Part shown: piece by piece, positions 6,572 through 9,972 of the stretch
Numbering within the stretch: the stretch's first letter is position 1
Layout: each line of letters opens with the position of its first letter
NCBI GenBank assembly: GCA_029820875.1
Contig: JALGUK010000036.1
Coordinates: forward strand, 1 to 9,972
Source: Candidatus Zipacnadia bacterium
GTDB taxonomy: Bacteria; Armatimonadota; UBA5377; JALGUK01
DNA length: 9,972 nt
Reading direction: 5' to 3'
Position numbers and translations under genes: made by a program
The notes under the pieces: generated by a model
Database searches by the model: none
The model's input: the letters and a program-made list of their open reading frames with translations, nothing else
Told to the model about the DNA's origin: nothing

Positions 6572-8386
6572 TTATCCCTCGGGTGCCTCCGCGATCACCA
6601 CGAGCGCGTTGGATACGCGGCGTTCCACGCCATCGGACGGGCGGTTCATAATCTGCCCTTTTAGCCAGAATGTTGTAGACCCGCCTCCGTCCAGCGCCAT
6701 CGCATCCCGTGCACCCAACTTAATCATCAAATTGGCCAGTTCCCTAAGCGTCACGCCCTCACTGATACCCGGTTGGCGGCCATCCACAGTGACCAGAAGC
6801 ATCTGCCCGTTGGGCCGTATCCCGACTGCCGTACGCGGTGCACGCCCCGCCCACACGTCCGAAGCGAACCCTTCGATGTCAGCGGTGATGAAGACCTGTC
6901 CGTTCTTGACCAGCCTCGGTCCTCCCCCGATGGCGTGGCGAAGGTTCGGCCAGTTGGGTTTCGTCCTTAGCTCGACCTTGGCGCTCCCGCCACGCTGTGC
7001 CTTCTCGAGCTGCTTCGCCTTTGCGCCGACGGACGAGATGACGAACCCTCCGGGCGGAATGACAACGTCCCGCTGCCACTTCTCAACAAGCGTGATGACT
7101 CCGGTTTGCGAAATTACTACTCGGACTGCAGTCGGATGACCCGCAAGCTTAGGGCCCCAGCGCGTCGTGTAAGCAATCGCTTCGTTTGGATTGACGTGAC
7201 CGCAGTTGAGACCGTCCAGTGCGACAGTCCCGGCTCCGTCCGCAGTGACGCGCCCGTCGAAGATGACGCGGCCCATAAGGAGCTTGCCATCGTTAGTAAT
7301 GCCCAGGCACGTCCGCCCCTTTATCGGATGGGTAATCCATTCGCCGTCAATCACAAGCAGACCGAGCGGCTGGCCCCGCGGAGCAAAGAAGCCGCCATTG
7401 ATGCTTACAAGCGCCCCCTCCCGGGCCCCAATGCGACTTGTCGGAGCACGCTGAGCCACCGTCTCCCCAGCCAATGCCGGGCGGATTGACACGCCGGGTA
7501 CATTCAGGTCAACAACCATCACGTTACTGAGCGCAGGTCCGCGAGAGGTCGCAAACACCCGGCGCTCGAACCGCATCGCCCGGTTTAGCTGCGATATCGG
7601 GGGCGGTTGTGGGAGTGGCCGGAGGAAGTCAACGACGATTCTCGGCGGTCCGCCCAGGGTAAAGACGTGCCACTTCGGTTGGCCCGCCGTGGTTATTATT
7701 GTGATGCCCAGGCCATCATCAGGTTCGGTCTCGATTGAGCGCACAATCGGATCCGAAAGCGTCTCACTTTGCAGCAAAGGCGCGGGCCCGTCCTCAGGAG
7801 CTTGAATGCGCAGAGATAGGCTATCATCCTCCTGTATCCACGAGAATGCGGCCAGCCCCTCAAGGTCCACGACAACCCGAAACTTGTCCGGATGAACATG
7901 GTGGCGAATGGAAGCGATACGCGCGCCTGGAGGCTTGATATGCAGCCTGACATCATCACCGGTACTGCTCGTATCGTAAGCGATGCCAAAGCAGTCAAAC
8001 AGTACGCTTGCAGGCAGGAATAATGTACCGTCAACGACCTTTGGGCCGGTCTGTAGATGTATAGTCTGGCCGTTGAGCAATGCGCTTGACTTGTCAGGGC
8101 GCACCGAGAGCCTGTCGCCGTAAAACCGCACGTCCCACATACCGGGGATCGTAGCGTTTTCAATGACTTGCATTCCGATTTCCCGGCTCAATAAAGAACC
8201 GGGCAGGAGTATCTCCTCGCCATCACGCAATGGCTGGACATCACAGTCAACCTCGCGGTCGGAAATAATTACGGTGACGGAATGTGAACTTGACTCAGCG
8301 TTGGCAGGGCATAACGCCAACGATGTGGCCGATAAAATCAGCCACATCAAAAGGAAACGCTGACGGTTTCTGACGCCACTAAGCAA
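6572..8386 (-). CDS. Secreted phosphodiester glycosidase (NAGPA-like) with stalk and AMIN-type domains
   Basis: A 604-residue exported protein. The N terminus has basic residues (R6, R8, R10), a hydrophobic core (11-25) and a likely cleavage after ANA (28-30). About 35-150 matches the copper-amine-oxidase-N stalk type (VDGTLFLPASVLFDCFG at 118-134). About 155-255 fits an AMIN-like wall-binding module (FRVVVDLEG at 169-177, PPRIVVDF at 247-254). About 275-600 is the phosphodiester glycosidase (NAGPA, formerly DUF2233) domain, with SINGGFF (328-334), AIGGGPRLVKNG (485-496), RAPRTAVG (515-522), TVDGRQPG (533-540) and MALDGGGSTTFW (563-574). This family removes sugar linked through a phosphodiester, as in the human enzyme uncovering mannose 6-phosphate; bacterial members are associated with exopolysaccharide or cell-wall polymers. 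The TTG start is chosen because AAGGGGGG lies six bases upstream and a good promoter precedes it. It is the first gene of the minus-strand cluster. Confidence 0.9.
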   Translation of the reverse strand: MLSGVRNRQRFLLMWLILSATSLALCPANAESSSHSVTVIISDREVDCDVQPLRDGEEILLPGSLLSREIGMQVIENATIPGMWDVRFYGDRLSVRPDKSSALLNGQTIHLQTGPKVVDGTLFLPASVLFDCFGIAYDTSSTGDDVRLHIKPPGARIASIRHHVHPDKFRVVVDLEGLAAFSWIQEDDSLSLRIQAPEDGPAPLLQSETLSDPIVRSIETEPDDGLGITIITTAGQPKWHVFTLGGPPRIVVDFLRPLPQPPPISQLNRAMRFERRVFATSRGPALSNVMVVDLNVPGVSIRPALAGETVAQRAPTSRIGAREGALVSINGGFFAPRGQPLGLLVIDGEWITHPIKGRTCLGITNDGKLLMGRVIFDGRVTADGAGTVALDGLNCGHVNPNEAIAYTTRWGPKLAGHPTAVRVVISQTGVITLVEKWQRDVVIPPGGFVISSVGAKAKQLEKAQRGGSAKVELRTKPNWPNLRHAIGGGPRLVKNGQVFITADIEGFASDVWAGRAPRTAVGIRPNGQMLLVTVDGRQPGISEGVTLRELANLMIKLGARDAMALDGGGSTTFWLKGQIMNRPSDGVERRVSNALVVIAEAPEG

Positions 8387-8392
8387 GAGATA

Positions 8393-8400
8393 CCCCCCTT
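8393..8400 (-). promoter_or_regulatory. Ribosome binding site for the TTG start at 8386
   Basis: On the minus strand AAGGGGGG is followed after six bases (TATCTC) by the TTG start codon. The next ATG, at codon 14, lies inside the signal peptide and has no such sequence before it, so the TTG is preferred. Confidence 0.6.
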
Positions 8401-8433
8401 CCCAATACCATTTGGCATCCCCTAACTAAATTG

Positions 8434-8463
8434 ATTATACGTTAAACAACATCCAAGGGTCAA
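8434..8463 (-). promoter_or_regulatory. Sigma-70-type promoter of the minus-strand operon
   Basis: Read on the minus strand, a -35 box TTGACC (8463-8458) is followed after 18 bases by a perfect -10 box TATAAT (8439-8434). Transcription would start near 8427, giving a leader of about 40 bases to the TTG start at 8386. It would drive the phosphodiester glycosidase, six-hairpin and SIS genes, since no other good promoter or terminator is seen between them. Confidence 0.7.
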
Positions 8464-8600
8464 GGCGGATTAGTCACTTGCGTCTATCACCAAAAGTGGA
8501 TAAAAGATAGGCTCGCCTGCAGGGCAAAAATACATACCCATTGAAGGGATTGACAGCCCTTTTGCTAAACTTCCCGTTCAGTAGCGGGTTTCCCAGATAG

Positions 8601-8620
8601 CGCGAAGATTTGAATCTGCG
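8601..8620. promoter_or_regulatory. Candidate operator palindrome upstream of the beta-helix gene
   Basis: AGATT-TG-AATCT (8606-8617) is a perfect 12-base inverted repeat, flanked by CGC (8601-8603) and GCG (8618-8620), which extend it imperfectly with a two-base bulge. It ends just before the GGGAG ribosome site (8622-8626). Such placement suits a repressor operator or a small mRNA hairpin affecting translation, but no regulator gene is in the window. Confidence 0.3.
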
Positions 8621-8634
8621 TGGGAGTGTCTCGA

Positions 8635-9972
8635 ATGGTCGCCTCACAAGCTCTGCATGTTGTGCTAACGTTGCTCCAAGCTCCGCTCGGCCAGTATGCG
8701 GTGCCGAAATCGCTCACATTCTACGTTGCCCCGGACGGTGACGACAAATGGTCCGGGACCCGACCGACGCCGACCAAGGCCCATGACGATGGCCCCTTCG
8801 CTACAATCGCTCGAGCACGCGATGCCGTCCGAAAGATGCGCAAGAGCGGCACCGTGCTGAAGCGACCGGTGCGGGTCAAGCTCCGTGGTGGCACGTATTT
8901 TCTCGATGAGCCGCTGGTCTTCAAACCGCAGGACTCCGGGACGAAAGAGTCGCCGGTTATCTACATGGCATACCGCAACGAGCAGCCCATCATCAGCGGA
9001 GGGCGTCGGATAACCGGCTGGAAGGAGAGCACCCGCGCAGGCAAGAGGCTTTGGAGCGCAAAATTGCCGGACGTGGAACGCGGCGAGTGGTACTTTCGCG
9101 AACTTTTCGTCAACGGTAAGCGTCGGTTTCGCCCGAGGCTCCCGAAGGAAGGCTTCTACTTCTTCGCGGGGTTCAACGCCGACGAAGGCACCCAGCCTTG
9201 GAACCGCGGCAACACCCAGATGAAGTTCAAGGCGGGGCACCTGAAGAGATGGAAGAACCTGCAGGACATTGAAGTGGTTGCTTTCACACGCTGGGTTGAC
9301 AACCGCCTGCCGGTCAAAGACGTGGACGGGCGCAGACATATCGTCACCTTCAGCAAAAGGAGTGTCCAGAAGCTCGAGGATTGCCGCAACGGCCAGCCTG
9401 GGCCGTACTGGGTCGAGAACGTGTTCGAGGCCCTCGATACACCCGGCCAATGGTATCTGGATCGCTCCACCGGCACGCTCTACTACTTGCCCCTGCCCGG
9501 CGAGAAACTGGACGAGGTGGAGGTGGTCGCACCCCGCCTGCAGCAGCTCGTCCGTTTCGAGGGGCCTGCCAAGGGCGGAAAGACCGTTCAGCACATTCAA
9601 CTGGTAGGTCTCTCGTTCAGCCACTGCCAATGGTCCCTCCCCGATGATGTTGCCGGGGCGGCCCAGGCGGCGGTAAATGTGCCGGGCGCAATCTATCTGC
9701 AAGGCGCGCGGTCATGTACCATCCGTGACTGCACGATTGCTCACATCGGCACCTATGCCATCGAGCTGGCCGCAGGCTGCAGGGACAATCGCATTGTGCG
9801 CAATGATATTTTCGACCTCGGCGGAGGGGGCGTCAAGGTTGGGCATGATAGCTCCCACACCACAATCTCGGACAATGACATCGGGGATGGCGGGCACATC
9901 TTCCACGCTGCGGTCGGCGTCTGGATAGGCCACAGCGCCGACAACCGGGTCGTGCACAACCACATTCACGAC
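8635..9972 (+). CDS. Right-handed parallel beta-helix protein, probable polysaccharide-active enzyme (3' cut by window)
   Basis: The frame is open from ATG 8635 to the window edge (446 codons, no stop). GGGAG at 8622-8626, eight bases upstream, supports the ATG. The N-terminal region carries the signature of secreted beta-helix carbohydrate-active proteins: FYVAPDGDDKWSG (29-41), DGPFATIARARDAVR (52-66), RVKLRGGTYFL (80-90) and ISGGRRITGW (120-129). From about 318 onward come helix coils with regular asparagine/aspartate and isoleucine/valine steps (IRDCTIAHIG, NRIVRNDIFDLGGGGVKVG, TTISDNDIGDGG, NRVVHNHIHD). Relatives include GH141-, GH120- and lyase-type proteins; the exact family and substrate cannot be fixed. 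The N terminus is hydrophobic (HVVLTLLQAPLG) but lacks a basic residue. In-frame GTG starts at 8620 or 8626 would add an arginine and make a more normal signal peptide. The gene is divergent from the minus-strand operon. Confidence 0.85.
   Translation, partial: MVASQALHVVLTLLQAPLGQYAVPKSLTFYVAPDGDDKWSGTRPTPTKAHDDGPFATIARARDAVRKMRKSGTVLKRPVRVKLRGGTYFLDEPLVFKPQDSGTKESPVIYMAYRNEQPIISGGRRITGWKESTRAGKRLWSAKLPDVERGEWYFRELFVNGKRRFRPRLPKEGFYFFAGFNADEGTQPWNRGNTQMKFKAGHLKRWKNLQDIEVVAFTRWVDNRLPVKDVDGRRHIVTFSKRSVQKLEDCRNGQPGPYWVENVFEALDTPGQWYLDRSTGTLYYLPLPGEKLDEVEVVAPRLQQLVRFEGPAKGGKTVQHIQLVGLSFSHCQWSLPDDVAGAAQAAVNVPGAIYLQGARSCTIRDCTIAHIGTYAIELAAGCRDNRIVRNDIFDLGGGGVKVGHDSSHTTISDNDIGDGGHIFHAAVGVWIGHSADNRVVHNHIHD

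Larger units (their letters stand above)
8387..8634. other. Divergent intergenic regulatory region
   Basis: This 248-base stretch separates the minus-strand operon from the + strand beta-helix gene and is more AT-rich than the genes. Besides the minus-strand promoter, it holds a weak + strand promoter candidate (TTGCGT at 8478-8483, 17 bases, TAAAAG at 8501-8506). It also has two small hairpins, AAGGG/CCCTT (8544-8548 and 8557-8561) and CCCG/CGGG (8573-8576 and 8585-8588), and a palindrome at 8601-8620. No open reading frame with a ribosome site is seen in it. Shared control of the two transcription units is plausible. Confidence 0.55.

Noticed and set aside
8423..8444. TAAC ... GTTA inverted repeat around the operon's -10 box
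   Set aside because: Only four bases per arm with a 14-base spacer in AT-rich DNA; expected by chance.
8550..8555. Perfect TTGACA box on the + strand upstream of the beta-helix gene
   Set aside because: No -10-like hexamer lies 16-18 bases downstream, and the box falls in the loop of a small hairpin; probably chance.
8521..8563. AGGGC ... GCCCTTTT as an intrinsic terminator
   Set aside because: The five-pair stem would enclose about 30 bases, the T-run is only four, and no gene ends upstream of it on that strand.
8665..9702. Long open frame on the minus strand (about 345 codons) across the beta-helix region
   Set aside because: The + strand frame carries clear family motifs (FYVAPDGDDKWSG, DGPFATIARARDAVR) and helix coils over the same bases. 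The minus-strand frame shows no recognisable motif and is the usual by-product of GC-rich codon use.

Overview
The window is bacterial DNA of fairly high GC content, carrying six protein-coding loci that mostly concern extracellular carbohydrate breakdown. Features pointing to a bacterium are a clear purine-rich ribosome binding site (AAGGAGG before the gene at 1110), GTG and TTG starts, a good sigma-70-type promoter, and secreted multi-domain glycosidases. The mix of Asp-box sialidase-like proteins with discoidin tails, a stalk/AMIN/phosphodiester-glycosidase protein and a right-handed beta-helix protein is typical of polysaccharide-degrading heterotrophs such as Armatimonadota, Planctomycetota or relatives. 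That assignment is a lean from gene content, not a proof. No rRNA, complete tRNA, CRISPR array, transposase or phage gene is visible.

Layout. On the + strand at the left edge (2-1052) lies the 3' part of a sialidase-like gene, broken by a frameshifting internal deletion. A tandem, intact paralogue follows at 1110-2654 with its own ribosome binding site and signal peptide. Tail to tail with it, four bases away, is the end of a minus-strand three-gene cluster, read in this order: a secreted phosphodiester glycosidase-like protein (8386 to 6572), a membrane-anchored six-hairpin glycosidase-like protein (6491 to 3732), and a cytoplasmic two-SIS-domain sugar-phosphate isomerase/deaminase (3696 to 2659). 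A strong-looking promoter (TTGACC, 18 bases, TATAAT on the minus strand, 8463-8434) stands at its head. A divergent intergenic region of 248 bases (8387-8634) separates it from a + strand right-handed beta-helix protein that runs off the right edge (8635-9972).

How the genes may work together (inference): the Asp-box proteins, the phosphodiester glycosidase-like protein, the six-hairpin enzyme and the beta-helix protein would act outside the cytoplasmic membrane on a complex, possibly amino-sugar-containing, glycan. The SIS protein keeps the GlmS isomerase-domain catalytic residues but lacks the glutaminase domain, so it could deaminate and isomerise an amino-sugar 6-phosphate to fructose 6-phosphate, the last step of such a pathway. 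No transporter, kinase, deacetylase or regulator of the pathway is in the window, so the substrate stays open.

Points most worth checking are the broken upstream sialidase copy, the C-terminal extra domain of the six-hairpin protein, a tRNA-3'-half-like sequence between the first two operon genes, and a palindrome directly upstream of the beta-helix gene's ribosome binding site. I did not find a clearly novel multi-gene system.
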